NCBI GenBank assembly: GCA_964293305.1
Contig: CAXYYO010000020.1
Location: 1-60,658, forward strand
From: CALAGJ01 sp964293305
GTDB taxonomy: Bacteria > Bacteroidota > Bacteroidia > Chitinophagales > Chitinophagaceae
Length of the DNA: 60,658 nt
Reading direction: 5' to 3'
In this document: in pieces, positions 26,456-35,576 of the stretch
Layout of the letters: the number at the start of each line of letters is the position of its first letter
How positions within the stretch are numbered: the stretch's first letter is position 1
The notes under the pieces: model-generated
The model's input: only the letters and a program-made list of their open reading frames with translations
The model's database searches: none
What the model was told of the DNA's origin: nothing
Program-made: the position numbers and the translations under genes

Positions 26456-26956
26456 ATGCAATTAAAAAGTTCAATTCAAAACATTTTTGTTCAACTTACG
26501 GAAACGCTACAGCAGTTAGATAATGAGCAATACACCAGTCCATGTGATGTGCTGATGAATGCTACTATTGGTCAGCATGTAAGACATATCATTGAACTCT
26601 TTCAGGGTTTGGAAAATGGTTATGAAGGCGGCGTTGTAAATTATGAAAAGCGCAAACGAGATATTCGTATTGAAAGCGACCGTATGGTAGCTACTCAAAT
26701 GATGCATGATATATACAATCGGATAGACCGTGCAGATAAAGCATTGATATTGGAAGCGAACTATGATGAGCATTCTGAAAATCAACTGCATATTCATACA
26801 AATTATCATAGAGAATTAGTATATAATCTAGAGCATGCTGTACACCATATGGCACTAATTAGGGTTGGTTTAGGTGTGGTAACAGATATACAAGTACCTG
26901 AAGGATTTGGAGTAGCAACCTCTACAATCAAGTACAGGAATCAATGTGCACAGTAA
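26456..26956 (+). CDS. DinB-like four-helix protein
   Basis: A 166-residue helical protein. GQHVRHIIELFQGL near residue 39, YHRELVYNLEHAVHHMALIRVGL near residue 120 and other His residues suit the metal-binding three-His arrangement of the DinB/YfiT superfamily, whose members include thiol transferases and many proteins of unknown role. The last 13 bases overlap the NRDE gene, so the two are translationally coupled, and the ATP-grasp gene follows. The function is unknown. Confidence 0.72.
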   Translation: MQLKSSIQNIFVQLTETLQQLDNEQYTSPCDVLMNATIGQHVRHIIELFQGLENGYEGGVVNYEKRKRDIRIESDRMVATQMMHDIYNRIDRADKALILEANYDEHSENQLHIHTNYHRELVYNLEHAVHHMALIRVGLGVVTDIQVPEGFGVATSTIKYRNQCAQ

Positions 26957-27669
26957 GTTATATACCAGGTAGTCACCAAATAATTCTTACCAGCAACAGA
27001 GATGAAAAATCTCTGAGAGCAAGGGCAATTCCTCCCACACAATACGGTAAATTATTATATCCCAAAGATGGCGCAAAGGGCGGCACATGGGCTATTGTAA
27101 ATGAAAATGGAAATGCCTGTATTTTGCTAAATGGGGGATTTGTAAAACATGAGCCACAGCCCCACCATACAAAAAGTCGTGGTCTTGTATTATTAGAGAT
27201 CATGGATGGGCTAGCTCCCTTAACTGCATTTAATGATGCCGACCTTACAAACACAGAGCCTTTTACATTGGTATTGCTACAGCAAAATATATTGGTAGAA
27301 TGTAGGTGGGATGGTTTCAATAAACATACTAAATATCCTGATATGCAGCAGCCACATATATGGTCATCTGCTACACTATATGATGCTGTCGTTTCAGAAA
27401 AAAGAAGACAATGGTTTTATGAATGGTTAATGGAAAATCCAAACCCATCTGCGGATGAAGTATTGCGCTTTCACTTGTTTGGAGGCAATGGTGATACTTG
27501 CAATGATTTTAGAATGAATAGAGATGGTAAAATGCTTACAGTTAGTGTTACTCAAATAATACACACAAAAGAGCAAGCAGTTGTAAAATATTACGATTTG
27601 CAAGATGAAAGCCATCATACAAATACAATATCAATTCAAACTGCCTCCACTCCAATTGTGCATGCTTAA
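26944..27669 (+). CDS. NRDE-family protein (TANGO2-like)
   Basis: A 241-residue protein whose N-terminus reads MCTVSYIPGSHQIILTSNRDE; the NRDE motif and the Cys at position 2 are the hallmarks of the TANGO2/NRDE family, where Cys2 could serve as an N-terminal nucleophile after Met removal. Eukaryotic TANGO2 has been linked to lipid and heme handling; bacterial roles are unsettled. It overlaps the DinB-like gene by 13 bases and its stop overlaps the ATP-grasp start, which shows a tight three-gene operon. Confidence 0.85.
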   Translation: MCTVSYIPGSHQIILTSNRDEKSLRARAIPPTQYGKLLYPKDGAKGGTWAIVNENGNACILLNGGFVKHEPQPHHTKSRGLVLLEIMDGLAPLTAFNDADLTNTEPFTLVLLQQNILVECRWDGFNKHTKYPDMQQPHIWSSATLYDAVVSEKRRQWFYEWLMENPNPSADEVLRFHLFGGNGDTCNDFRMNRDGKMLTVSVTQIIHTKEQAVVKYYDLQDESHHTNTISIQTASTPIVHA

Positions 27670-28723
27670 GAAAGTCTTTAATCACCCTTTTTTTATTCGA
27701 TTATTACACTGGGAATATTGGCCTTTTCATGTAGTATATGGCCCATTATATCCAATCTGGTTTTGGTATTGCCTAAAGGCAAGAGCTGTATTTTTTTTTA
27801 ATACATCAAATCCACTGATTGAAAATGGCGGTTTTTTAATGGAGAGTAAAAAGGCCATTTATGATATCATGCCTAAGGAGTTTTATCCTGCTACTTTATT
27901 TTTTCATAAGAACAGTCAGCCATTTGATGTTTTAGAACAAATAAAACTGAGTTCAATCAAGTATCCACTTATTGCAAAGCCAAATATTGGCATGCAGGGT
28001 ATGAGTGTAAAGCGGATAAAAAATGATGAAACTTTAATTGCATATATACAACAAAGTAAGGTCGATTTTTTAATACAAGATTATGTTTCATTTGAAGAGG
28101 AGATAGGTATATTTTTTTGTAAAATGCCTGGAGCTGATACAGGAGAAATTACCGGTATCGTTGGTAAAGAATTTTTAACCGTAACCGGTGATGGAGTTAG
28201 TACGATTCAATCATTATTATCTGCAGAAAAAAGATACAAATTGCAATTGCCGGTATTGAAAAAATCTTTTCCTGAACTCATGCTAGCAGTGCCGGCATTG
28301 GGAGAGAAAAAAGAATTAGTGCCCTACGGCAACCATGCCAGAGGTTCAAAATTTATCGATATATCACACCAAGCAGATGCTGCACTACATGCAGCAATAA
28401 ATGAAATGTGCAAACGCCTGCCTGAATTTTATTTTGGAAGAATTGACCTGCGGTATAAGGATTGGGATGCTTTAAAACAATTGAAGGATTTTTCAATTAT
28501 AGAATTAAATGGTGCCGGTAGTGAGCCTACACATATTTATGATCCAAAACATAGTATCTTTTTTGCTTGGAAAGAAATTGTAAGACATTGGCAATACCTT
28601 TCAACCATAAGCATCATCAACCATAAAAGATTAAATATGCCTTATATGACATTTAAAGAAGGTAAAGCCATGCTTAAAGCCAATGCCTTATATGTAAGAG
28701 AAATAAGTGGGAGAGGTTTATAA
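27662..28723 (+). CDS. ATP-grasp-domain protein
   Basis: I use ATG 27662, which overlaps the stop of the NRDE gene by 8 bases; the frame upstream would run 57 bases into that gene. The 353-residue product begins with an aromatic segment (LLHWEYWPFHVVYGPLYPIWFWYCLKARAVFFF, in parts membrane-like), then an ATP-grasp fold: YPLIAKPNIGMQGMSVKRI (nucleotide-binding Lys), DFLIQDYVSFEEEIGIFF, FYFGRIDLRYKDWD and FSIIELNGAGSEPTHIYDP (metal-binding Glu and Asn). The family joins a carboxylate to an amine or similar. The nearest well-known relatives are D-Ala-D-Ala ligases, but the substrate is unknown. Confidence 0.8.
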   Translation: MLKKVFNHPFFIRLLHWEYWPFHVVYGPLYPIWFWYCLKARAVFFFNTSNPLIENGGFLMESKKAIYDIMPKEFYPATLFFHKNSQPFDVLEQIKLSSIKYPLIAKPNIGMQGMSVKRIKNDETLIAYIQQSKVDFLIQDYVSFEEEIGIFFCKMPGADTGEITGIVGKEFLTVTGDGVSTIQSLLSAEKRYKLQLPVLKKSFPELMLAVPALGEKKELVPYGNHARGSKFIDISHQADAALHAAINEMCKRLPEFYFGRIDLRYKDWDALKQLKDFSIIELNGAGSEPTHIYDPKHSIFFAWKEIVRHWQYLSTISIINHKRLNMPYMTFKEGKAMLKANALYVREISGRGL

Positions 28724-29069
28724 AAGCGAAAGCATTAGATTTATAAAACTACCGCTACAGCCTGTACTCTTATAAAACCAATGCTTTCAAAGGTGGCACA
28801 TCTAATCAATTATTTAGATTTCTCTGTGCTCAATTGTGGGATAAAGGTAAGGAGTAGTCAATCAAATTACCAAAACTTTTTAACAGTTTTTTTTTCATAG
28901 GAATGCAGCGGCTGTTCCAATGCTTATTTGGGGCCAATGGGTTACAAAAAAATAATATTCATTACCATACAAATGCGCTCATTTTGAAGAAAAAAAATAA
29001 TCTTAACCTTCAACTTTTTGGAAACTTTAACTTTATTCAACTACTAAAAAGCTATTGCTTTATCGCCTT
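28724..29069. other. Intergenic stretch with hairpins, no gene seen
   Basis: GAAAGCATT near 28730 and AATGCTTTC near 28782 can pair over a long loop just after the ATP-grasp stop. AAAACT with AGTTTT followed by further T near 28871-28896 is a weak terminator candidate. No open frame with protein-like features was found. The end of the gap holds the leader of the outer membrane receptor gene. Confidence 0.35.
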
Positions 29070-31460
29070 ATGAATTTCCTGAAATTTCTTTCATTTTTTA
29101 TTGTAGGTATGTCACAACTTAATGTGCATGCACAGGAGCAGGAAATTAGCATAAACTGTACAACATATAAAAATGATCCTGCCTCATCTGTTACCATTTA
29201 CCTGAGTTGGCGTGAAGATTCTACAAAAAAATATTATGCCATTACAGACAGTTTAGGCAAAGCAATGGTGGTGGTAAAAGACACGGGGCAGTATCTATTG
29301 TCCACCGCTTCAATATCTTATGAACCTTTTCAAATGATTATTAATAGTGGTAAAAAAGAACTTTCATTAGTACTTATTCCATCAAAAAATACTTTAGAAA
29401 CTGTAACGGTATCCAGCAAAAGACCTTTAATGCGTCAGGAAGAAGATAAAACTATAATAGAGCCAGAGAATATAGCCGCAGCCAGCACAAATGCCTACGA
29501 AATTTTAGAAAAAACACCCGGACTTTTTACTGATCAAGATGGAAATATTTATATTGCTAGTACAGCGCCTGCCACTATCCTCATCAATGGACGAGAAATG
29601 AAAATGAGCGCATCAGATATAGCCACAATGCTCAAAAATCTACCGCCAACAGCTATTGCAAGAATGGAAGTGCTGCGTACTCCATCTGCAAAATATGATG
29701 CATCCGGAAGTGGGGGTGTAGTGAATATCATTTTGAAGAAGGGAATTAAAATTGGATTAACCGGAAGTGCATCTTTGGGCATGAACCAAGGAAGATATGG
29801 CAACCAATTTTCTAATCTCAATCTTAATAATAATAGTGGCGCTACCACCAGCTATATCAATCTCTCTGTAGCTCATCGTAAAACTTATGATGAAATTAAT
29901 ACTTCAAGACTATTTGCCGCTGACACAATTCTACAACAAAATGCCCTTACTGTATATCCTGGTATAAATTATTATGGAGGTGGTGGTATAACTTATGAAT
30001 GGAGTAGCAAATGGCAAATTAGTTACGATGCAAGACTTAGTTACAATACATTTGAAAACCTGACCAATAACTTAAACGCTATAAAAAAGCAATCGGATGA
30101 TTTCACGCTTTCAAATAATGAAAACAGTGTATCCAATAATGGGCATGCTTTTAATATCAACAATAGCATCAACCTGAAATTTAAAATAGATACTATTGGA
30201 AGTGAATGGACCACTGATCTTTCATATAACTTCAATAAAGGTCGTACAAAGCAATTCTATACTACTTTATTTAAACTACCTGTATTGCCAGAACAATCAG
30301 GTGATGGAATCATAGAAAACAACAGACATTTTGGTGCGGTACAAACAGATATAAAGCTAAAATTTAAACACCAATACTCACTTGAAACTGGCTTGAAATC
30401 TACTATACAACAATTCAATAACAATACAGATTATTCATTCATAAAGCAGGATACAACTTTTAATGATGATTTTAGGACATCTGCTTTTAGCTATGATGAA
30501 AATATAAATGCTGCTTATATCCAAGGCACAAAAACGATAGATGATATTATCATAAAAGCAGGATTAAGATTAGAAAATACGAATATGCGTGGCAATCAGT
30601 TGGTGCCACTAGATACAAATTTTAATGTACATCGTACAGATTTATTTCCTTACATCTATTTGAGTAAAAAGCTAATGAAAATAGCGGGGTACGAAATCAG
30701 AGGATACCTGGTGTATAGGCGAAGTATTACAAGACCTGTATATGAGTATCTGAATCCTTTTCCAAGGTTTATAGATGCCTACTTATTCGAAACCGGCAAT
30801 CCATTATTAAGACCTCAATTTACACAAAATTTTGAGGCAAATATTAGTTTTGATGAAACACCACTTTTGGCGGTAGGTATCAATAATACTCGAGATATTT
30901 TTACCAATGTTATTTATGAGTCAGATTCAAATGCAACGATAACTTATCGCACATGGGACAATTTAGGTTCAAATAAAGAAACCTATATACGTGCCTTGGG
31001 GGCCATTCCGCCAGGCGGAAAATATTTCTTTGTACTTGGTGCTCAATACAATCATAATAATTACAAAGGTTTATACGAAAATAAGCCACTTAGTTTTCAG
31101 CGAGGTTCATGGACATTATTTACCTATCATACTTTAAAACTTGGCAGTTTGTCTGTGGCAAGTTTAAGTGGATTTGTTAGATTTAATGGTCAGTTACAGT
31201 TTTATGAACTCGGAAATTTTGGCCAGTTGAATATGAGTATAAACCGTCAGTTTATGCAAAAGAAACTTACTGTTACTTTGAATGTAACTGACCTATTTTT
31301 TACAAATAATAATACCTTTACAATTCAGCAAGGAAGTATAAATGCCTTTGGTAATAGATTATCAGATACTAAGAGATTTGGCATCAATCTGCGTTATAAT
31401 TTTGGTTTGAATAAAAAGGAGGAGAAAAAGAATATTTTTGGTGCTGATGTTGGTGAATAA
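29070..31460 (+). CDS. Outer membrane beta-barrel receptor (TonB-dependent receptor-like)
   Basis: I choose ATG 29070; the frame also extends to a TTG at 29055 but the Met gives a standard signal peptide (MNFLKFLSFFIVG ... VHAQ). After it come a carboxypeptidase-regulatory-like beta-sandwich (residues about 25-105), a plug-like domain (about 115-225, with IYIASTAPATILINGREM and YDASGSGGVVNIILKKG), and a large barrel ending in IQQGSINAFGNRLSDTKRFGINLRYNFG. It belongs to the group of CarbD-plug-barrel proteins that bind unknown ligands at the outer membrane. A TonB box was not identified. The 796 residues are normal for the group. No SusD-like partner is adjacent. Confidence 0.87.
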   Translation: MNFLKFLSFFIVGMSQLNVHAQEQEISINCTTYKNDPASSVTIYLSWREDSTKKYYAITDSLGKAMVVVKDTGQYLLSTASISYEPFQMIINSGKKELSLVLIPSKNTLETVTVSSKRPLMRQEEDKTIIEPENIAAASTNAYEILEKTPGLFTDQDGNIYIASTAPATILINGREMKMSASDIATMLKNLPPTAIARMEVLRTPSAKYDASGSGGVVNIILKKGIKIGLTGSASLGMNQGRYGNQFSNLNLNNNSGATTSYINLSVAHRKTYDEINTSRLFAADTILQQNALTVYPGINYYGGGGITYEWSSKWQISYDARLSYNTFENLTNNLNAIKKQSDDFTLSNNENSVSNNGHAFNINNSINLKFKIDTIGSEWTTDLSYNFNKGRTKQFYTTLFKLPVLPEQSGDGIIENNRHFGAVQTDIKLKFKHQYSLETGLKSTIQQFNNNTDYSFIKQDTTFNDDFRTSAFSYDENINAAYIQGTKTIDDIIIKAGLRLENTNMRGNQLVPLDTNFNVHRTDLFPYIYLSKKLMKIAGYEIRGYLVYRRSITRPVYEYLNPFPRFIDAYLFETGNPLLRPQFTQNFEANISFDETPLLAVGINNTRDIFTNVIYESDSNATITYRTWDNLGSNKETYIRALGAIPPGGKYFFVLGAQYNHNNYKGLYENKPLSFQRGSWTLFTYHTLKLGSLSVASLSGFVRFNGQLQFYELGNFGQLNMSINRQFMQKKLTVTLNVTDLFFTNNNTFTIQQGSINAFGNRLSDTKRFGINLRYNFGLNKKEEKKNIFGADVGE

Positions 31461-31580
31461 TTGTTTTATAGATAGGAACAATATTACAAATTATACCACG
31501 TTTTTAGTTCATCAGGAAATTGATATTTTTTAAATAATCATAGCTAATATTAAGTGTTGATTTTAATTAAGCTGTTGTAT

Positions 31581-32108
31581 ATGAATAAAAAGCATACATA
31601 CTTTATTGCTCTGGTGCTCTTTTTGGGTGTCATACAGTCATGCACAAAGAATGATACCGGACCAGAATTCTTTGTCTCAATAAGAACGGATACTGGTCTT
31701 GTAACTTTTGACGGGGTGGGAGAGTATGGTATTGATGAAAATGATAGTAGTTATTTTAAATTATTGATAAATGGTAAACAGCCGCAGTCGTGTTATTCAT
31801 TCCATATACTCATAAGGAGGAAAGACTCCATCCCCTTAGAAGTTGGTTTATATAAAACAAATAGTATAGATTATGAAATGATTGTTTCTTATACAAGGCC
31901 TGATAGTTCAATAAATCTTGAATATTTTCACAGCAAAGAAAATGTGCCAAATAGAGAGCCTTCCTTATACACAGCAAAAATTTCTAAAATTACAGATGAG
32001 ATAATTGAAGGTGATTTTTTTGGAAACTATCTTACAAAGGTTGGTACCATAGACTCTAGCTTGGTTACTATACATGAAGGCAATTTTAGGGTGAAAAGAT
32101 TTAGATAA
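31581..32108 (+). CDS. Small lipoprotein of unknown function
   Basis: ATG 31581 is chosen over a TTG at 31554 because it starts a signal peptide (MNKKHTYFIALVLFLGVIQSC) with a lipobox whose Cys is residue 21. The mature 155 residues are acidic and rich in Ser and Asp, with repeated short strands, and look like a surface or periplasmic beta protein. I do not recognise a family. It lies 120 bases after the receptor gene and may be co-transcribed with it. Confidence 0.68.
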   Translation: MNKKHTYFIALVLFLGVIQSCTKNDTGPEFFVSIRTDTGLVTFDGVGEYGIDENDSSYFKLLINGKQPQSCYSFHILIRRKDSIPLEVGLYKTNSIDYEMIVSYTRPDSSINLEYFHSKENVPNREPSLYTAKISKITDEIIEGDFFGNYLTKVGTIDSSLVTIHEGNFRVKRFR

Positions 32109-32670
32109 AAATCTTACACACAATTTTCATTAATCAATTATCAGAATTTAATTCTGACAGTTTCGTAAACTATATTGCTATCATAAAACGAATGAATAAA
32201 TATAGATGACATTTATTCTAAAGTATGAGGGTTGGACTCTATCCATACTGAACAAGCTACATTCGGAAATAAATTCAATTGTAAAATCTGGATTAATTCT
32301 CAGAGCAATAAGGATAAACTCCCTACGGGGAATGAATGCCCAGTGTAATTGAATTTGGTATTTCAAAAATCTCTCTTTCCTTCTTTGACAAATAGCTTTA
32401 GGGATGCTAACGGCTAAAAGGTGGTACTTTATTGTTGCCTATCAATTCAAACGGAATCATGCTACGAAGTGCACTTCCTCTCCGTCCGGAGAGGGTTAGG
32501 GTAAGGTGTAATGATGTATTAACCACAGACCTCAATTTAAATAATAAACCTATCCCAATTAATTGAAAAATCATATAAACTGAGATTATACGGTTGACTA
32601 TGTAATAAATGTCAACTGCAAAACCAGGGTTTAAATCAGTCATAATTCCATGGAAGAAAGACTCAAAATA
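32109..32670. other. 562-base gap with several palindromes
   Basis: TCAGAAT-TTA-ATTCTGA lies at 32141-32157. Around 32310 a CTCCCTACGGGGAA stretch can fold weakly. CCTCTCCG-TC-CGGAGAGG lies at 32477-32494 and continues into GGTTAGGGTAAGGT. The minus-strand frames in the gap have no signal peptide or family features. The gap lies between convergent genes. Confidence 0.45.
32477..32494. repeat. Palindromic intergenic repeat (CTCTCCG type)
   Basis: CCTCTCCG and CGGAGAGG form a perfect 8-base stem, followed by GTTAGGGTAAGGTG. This text is typical of dispersed intergenic sequence found in many bacterial genomes near gene ends. Only one copy is in the window, so the repeat status comes from knowledge of the pattern. 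Confidence 0.45.
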
Positions 32671-34008
32671 TTATTTCAGGTTTTGCATTCTGCGGCTCAG
32701 TTCTATTCCTGTTAGTCTTAGACTATAACCGTATTGAACCCCAATTCCCGGAAATGTATTATGAAAGCCTTTTGATCGATATAAATCACCACTATCAGCA
32801 TCATAAAGAATGGCAATATTATTGGCTTGATAGGGGTGCTCTATCATTTTATCGAAAATCTGTGTAAATAAAGGAAGTGAATAAGTAATCATGTACATCT
32901 CATTTGTTATCAATTGTTTATTCGGCATTCGATCATGATAGTATAACATGGTTAAATCAAGTACCCCTTCTGCAATACCATCAGGAGATATTCCAAAATC
33001 TGTGGGCGTGCCACCTTCTAATTCTTCATCCCAGCCCCTCATAGGGCATGGTTCATTCCAATGATAGTTTACATACTTCATTGGAATTTGATTCATTTTT
33101 TCTGTGAGAAATAGATTCATTTTAATTCTAACATCAGCAAATCTTGGTATTACAGTTTTGTCAATTTGGCTATATTGAAGGGGCGAAAATGCATTTGTTC
33201 CAAAATATTCAGCCAATTCAATTTGTTCTTTTTCATCACGCAACCATTTCCAAACTGTGTAGTTCATATCTTTTGGCAATAAACCTCCATTTGTCGCTTC
33301 TACGCCAACCTTTCCATCCCACCACACAAAACTGTTACAAGTTTGTACGGCTGCTGATAATTGATCAATATATTTTTGTAAATCAGCATACATAGTTTCA
33401 TCTGTAGTAATGTCAATCTGATATTGTGTTGTGTTAGATTCCTCATTCTCAACAATAATTACTGCTGGTCTAAATTTGTTAGCATTCATACTATCAAGCA
33501 CCTCTTTTAAAAAGGGAATATATTCAGCTGGGGTTGCAAATTCTTCTGGTGTAGAAAAATCACTGGAATGATAATTTACATTTACCACACCACCAAGATT
33601 GGCGTCTCTTGCACCACGACAGTAATCTAAAAAAAATTCTTTTCCATCACCACCATTATCCCACAAATCTTTATTGACATTTAAACGTATAAATCTTGAA
33701 TACATACTCTTGGCACAGGCAATAGCTGAATCTCTTTTTAAAGTCTCTAAGTACCTATAGTTGGTCATGTCTTCAATAGCATCTGAAGGTCCACTTTTAC
33801 CAATATAAAGTCCAAAGGTGTTTATATCAGAATAATACCTTACAACAGATGTGTCAAATTCATCAGCAACACCTACCGTATCATTATCTATTGGATACTC
33901 ATCAATAACAGAACTGCTGTTCTCTAACTTTTTCTGACAACTGTAAAGAATAAGAGAACTGTAAGTAATTAACAGCAGTAGAAAACGAAGTTTTTGTGAG
34001 AAAAACAT
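32671..34008 (-). CDS. Lipoprotein of unknown function, paralogue 1, TIM-barrel-hydrolase-like
   Basis: A signal peptide with a lipobox (LILYSC) anchors this 445-residue protein. The body contains VVNVNYHSSDFSTPEEF, VIIVENEES (a VENE-like strand end as in clan A glycoside hydrolases), DLQKYIDQLSAAV, WWDGKVGVEATNGGL, KYVNYHWNEPCPMRGWDEELEGG and LITNEM. Two acidic residues in ENEE and NEM suit an acid/base and nucleophile pair of a TIM-barrel hydrolase; that is inference. It is about half identical by eye to the next gene upstream on the same strand. The protein probably faces the periplasm or cell surface. No close family name can be given. Confidence 0.75.
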   Translation of the reverse strand: MFFSQKLRFLLLLITYSSLILYSCQKKLENSSSVIDEYPIDNDTVGVADEFDTSVVRYYSDINTFGLYIGKSGPSDAIEDMTNYRYLETLKRDSAIACAKSMYSRFIRLNVNKDLWDNGGDGKEFFLDYCRGARDANLGGVVNVNYHSSDFSTPEEFATPAEYIPFLKEVLDSMNANKFRPAVIIVENEESNTTQYQIDITTDETMYADLQKYIDQLSAAVQTCNSFVWWDGKVGVEATNGGLLPKDMNYTVWKWLRDEKEQIELAEYFGTNAFSPLQYSQIDKTVIPRFADVRIKMNLFLTEKMNQIPMKYVNYHWNEPCPMRGWDEELEGGTPTDFGISPDGIAEGVLDLTMLYYHDRMPNKQLITNEMYMITYSLPLFTQIFDKMIEHPYQANNIAILYDADSGDLYRSKGFHNTFPGIGVQYGYSLRLTGIELSRRMQNLK

Positions 34009-34063
34009 ATATGATTTGTTATAATTTTTTTTAAAAATAAATATAAGTTTTAGTAATCTAATA

Positions 34064-35377
34064 TTAGCGCAATAATTTTAAATTTTCAATTAGTACAATA
34101 CCATTTTCTCTGAGCGTGTATGTATATACCTGAGAGGAGCCTTCTACTAATATCGTATTATGAAATCCCTTAGTCAAATAGGGGTTGCCTCCATCTGCAT
34201 TGTAAAATGTTACAATATCCCATGCCTCATAAGGATGTTCCTTTACTTTATTAATGAGTTGCTGCATAAGGAGCGTAGAATAGGTAAGTTGCGATATTTC
34301 ATTACTAACAAGTTTTTTGTCCGGCATTGTTTTATGATAAAATAAAACGGATAGATCAAAAATACCTTTTGCCATACTATCAGGAGCAATTCCAAAACTC
34401 CAGGGTGTGCCACCCTCTAACTCATCACTCCATCCTCTGGCAGCAATTGGCTCGGTCCAGTGAATGTTTACATACTTCATCGGAAGTCCATTATATTTGG
34501 ATTCCAAAAAATTATTAATTTTAATCCTTTTTTCTATAAATGTTGGTTGAGGCGTTTTATATATTTGTTTAAAAAGTGTAGGTCCAAATGATTTTGATGC
34601 ATAGTAATTTGCCAGTCCCTCATCTTCTATGGTATTTTGAAACCAGTCCCAAACTACATAGCTAATATTCCTCGTCATTAAGCCACCATTTGTCACCTCC
34701 ACCCCTTTGCTACCATCCCACCACGTAAAATTTGTTCCAACAGTAATTGCTGCACTTAGTTGGTCAACATACTTTTGTAAATCTGCATACATTCGGGTAT
34801 CATCAGATGTGTCTATTATATATTGAGAAATATTTGCTTCTTCATTTTCTACTACAATCAAACCCGGTTTCCATTGAATGTCATTCAAACTATCTAATAC
34901 TTCTTTTAAATAGTTGGTGTAGCTAATGGGATCTGGGAAAGATTCTGGTGTTGAATAATCACTTTGGTGATAGTTCACATTGAGTACAGGTATTAAACCA
35001 GCCTCTTTAGTAGCTCTATAATAATCCAAAAAGAATTGACGACCTCCATCAACTGTTTGATCATCCCATAATTCCTTAAATATGTTTAATCGGATATATT
35101 TAGAATAAAACTTTTTTGCACAAATGATAGCAGAATCTCTTTTTAATGTTTCCTGATATTTAATGTTACTCATTTGTTCGAGATCGGCCACGGGTGCCGT
35201 TTTGCCAACATACATACCCATAGTATTTAAGTCTGAAAAATACCTGGTTAATGCTGTGTCAAACTCAATTGGGGGTGGAGGAGGTGGTGGTGGCGGGTCT
35301 ATTTCATCCTTACAAGATAGACTAGATATCAATAAGACCAGATAGAAAAAATATGTAAAAGAAATATTGTTTTTCAT
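34064..35377 (-). CDS. Lipoprotein of unknown function, paralogue 2, with poly-proline linker
   Basis: A 437-residue lipoprotein (lipobox LISSLSC) with a run of nine prolines right after the anchor, from nine Gly-coding-looking GGN triplets on the plus strand at 35271-35297. The body matches the adjacent paralogue throughout: YHQSDYSTPESF, IVVENEEANISQY, DLQKYVDQLSAAI, WWDGSKGVEVTNGGL, KYVNIHWTEPIAARGWSDELEGG and LVSNEI. The paralogue gene starts 55 bases downstream, so the pair arose by tandem duplication. The poly-Pro linker may hold the domain off the membrane. The run of similar codons is prone to replication slippage and could vary in length between strains. Confidence 0.75.
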   Translation of the reverse strand: MKNNISFTYFFYLVLLISSLSCKDEIDPPPPPPPPPIEFDTALTRYFSDLNTMGMYVGKTAPVADLEQMSNIKYQETLKRDSAIICAKKFYSKYIRLNIFKELWDDQTVDGGRQFFLDYYRATKEAGLIPVLNVNYHQSDYSTPESFPDPISYTNYLKEVLDSLNDIQWKPGLIVVENEEANISQYIIDTSDDTRMYADLQKYVDQLSAAITVGTNFTWWDGSKGVEVTNGGLMTRNISYVVWDWFQNTIEDEGLANYYASKSFGPTLFKQIYKTPQPTFIEKRIKINNFLESKYNGLPMKYVNIHWTEPIAARGWSDELEGGTPWSFGIAPDSMAKGIFDLSVLFYHKTMPDKKLVSNEISQLTYSTLLMQQLINKVKEHPYEAWDIVTFYNADGGNPYLTKGFHNTILVEGSSQVYTYTLRENGIVLIENLKLLR

Positions 35378-35526
35378 GATAACAATCTTTTTATGTGCAA
35401 CAGGTTATTGACAAAAATAGTGCTACAAGTGCAAAATTCAAAAAAATGAAGTTGGAATTGACATTAAAATAATCATATGTGATGATACAATTATTCAATG
35501 ATGTAAAATTGGGAGGGAGAAAATAC

Positions 35527-35557
35527 AAAAAAACGGGTAGTTGATGCTGCCCGTTTT
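35527..35557 (-). terminator. Rho-independent terminator of the cotH-like gene
   Basis: AAAACGGGTAG (35530-35540) and CTGCCCGTTTT (35547-35557) form an 11-base stem (one wobble or mismatch) with a 6-base loop. The minus strand continues with seven T. It lies 20 bases after the cotH-like stop. Confidence 0.8.
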
Positions 35558-35576
35558 AATAGAGTAAATGAAAATT

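Noticed and set aside
32181..32366. Minus-strand 61-codon frame in the 32.1-32.7 kb gap
   Set aside because: It overlaps palindromic repeat-like sequence and has no signal peptide, motif or operon context.
35163..35345. Plus-strand frame with a poly-glycine run
   Set aside because: It is the reverse of the proline linker of the lipoprotein and not a gene.
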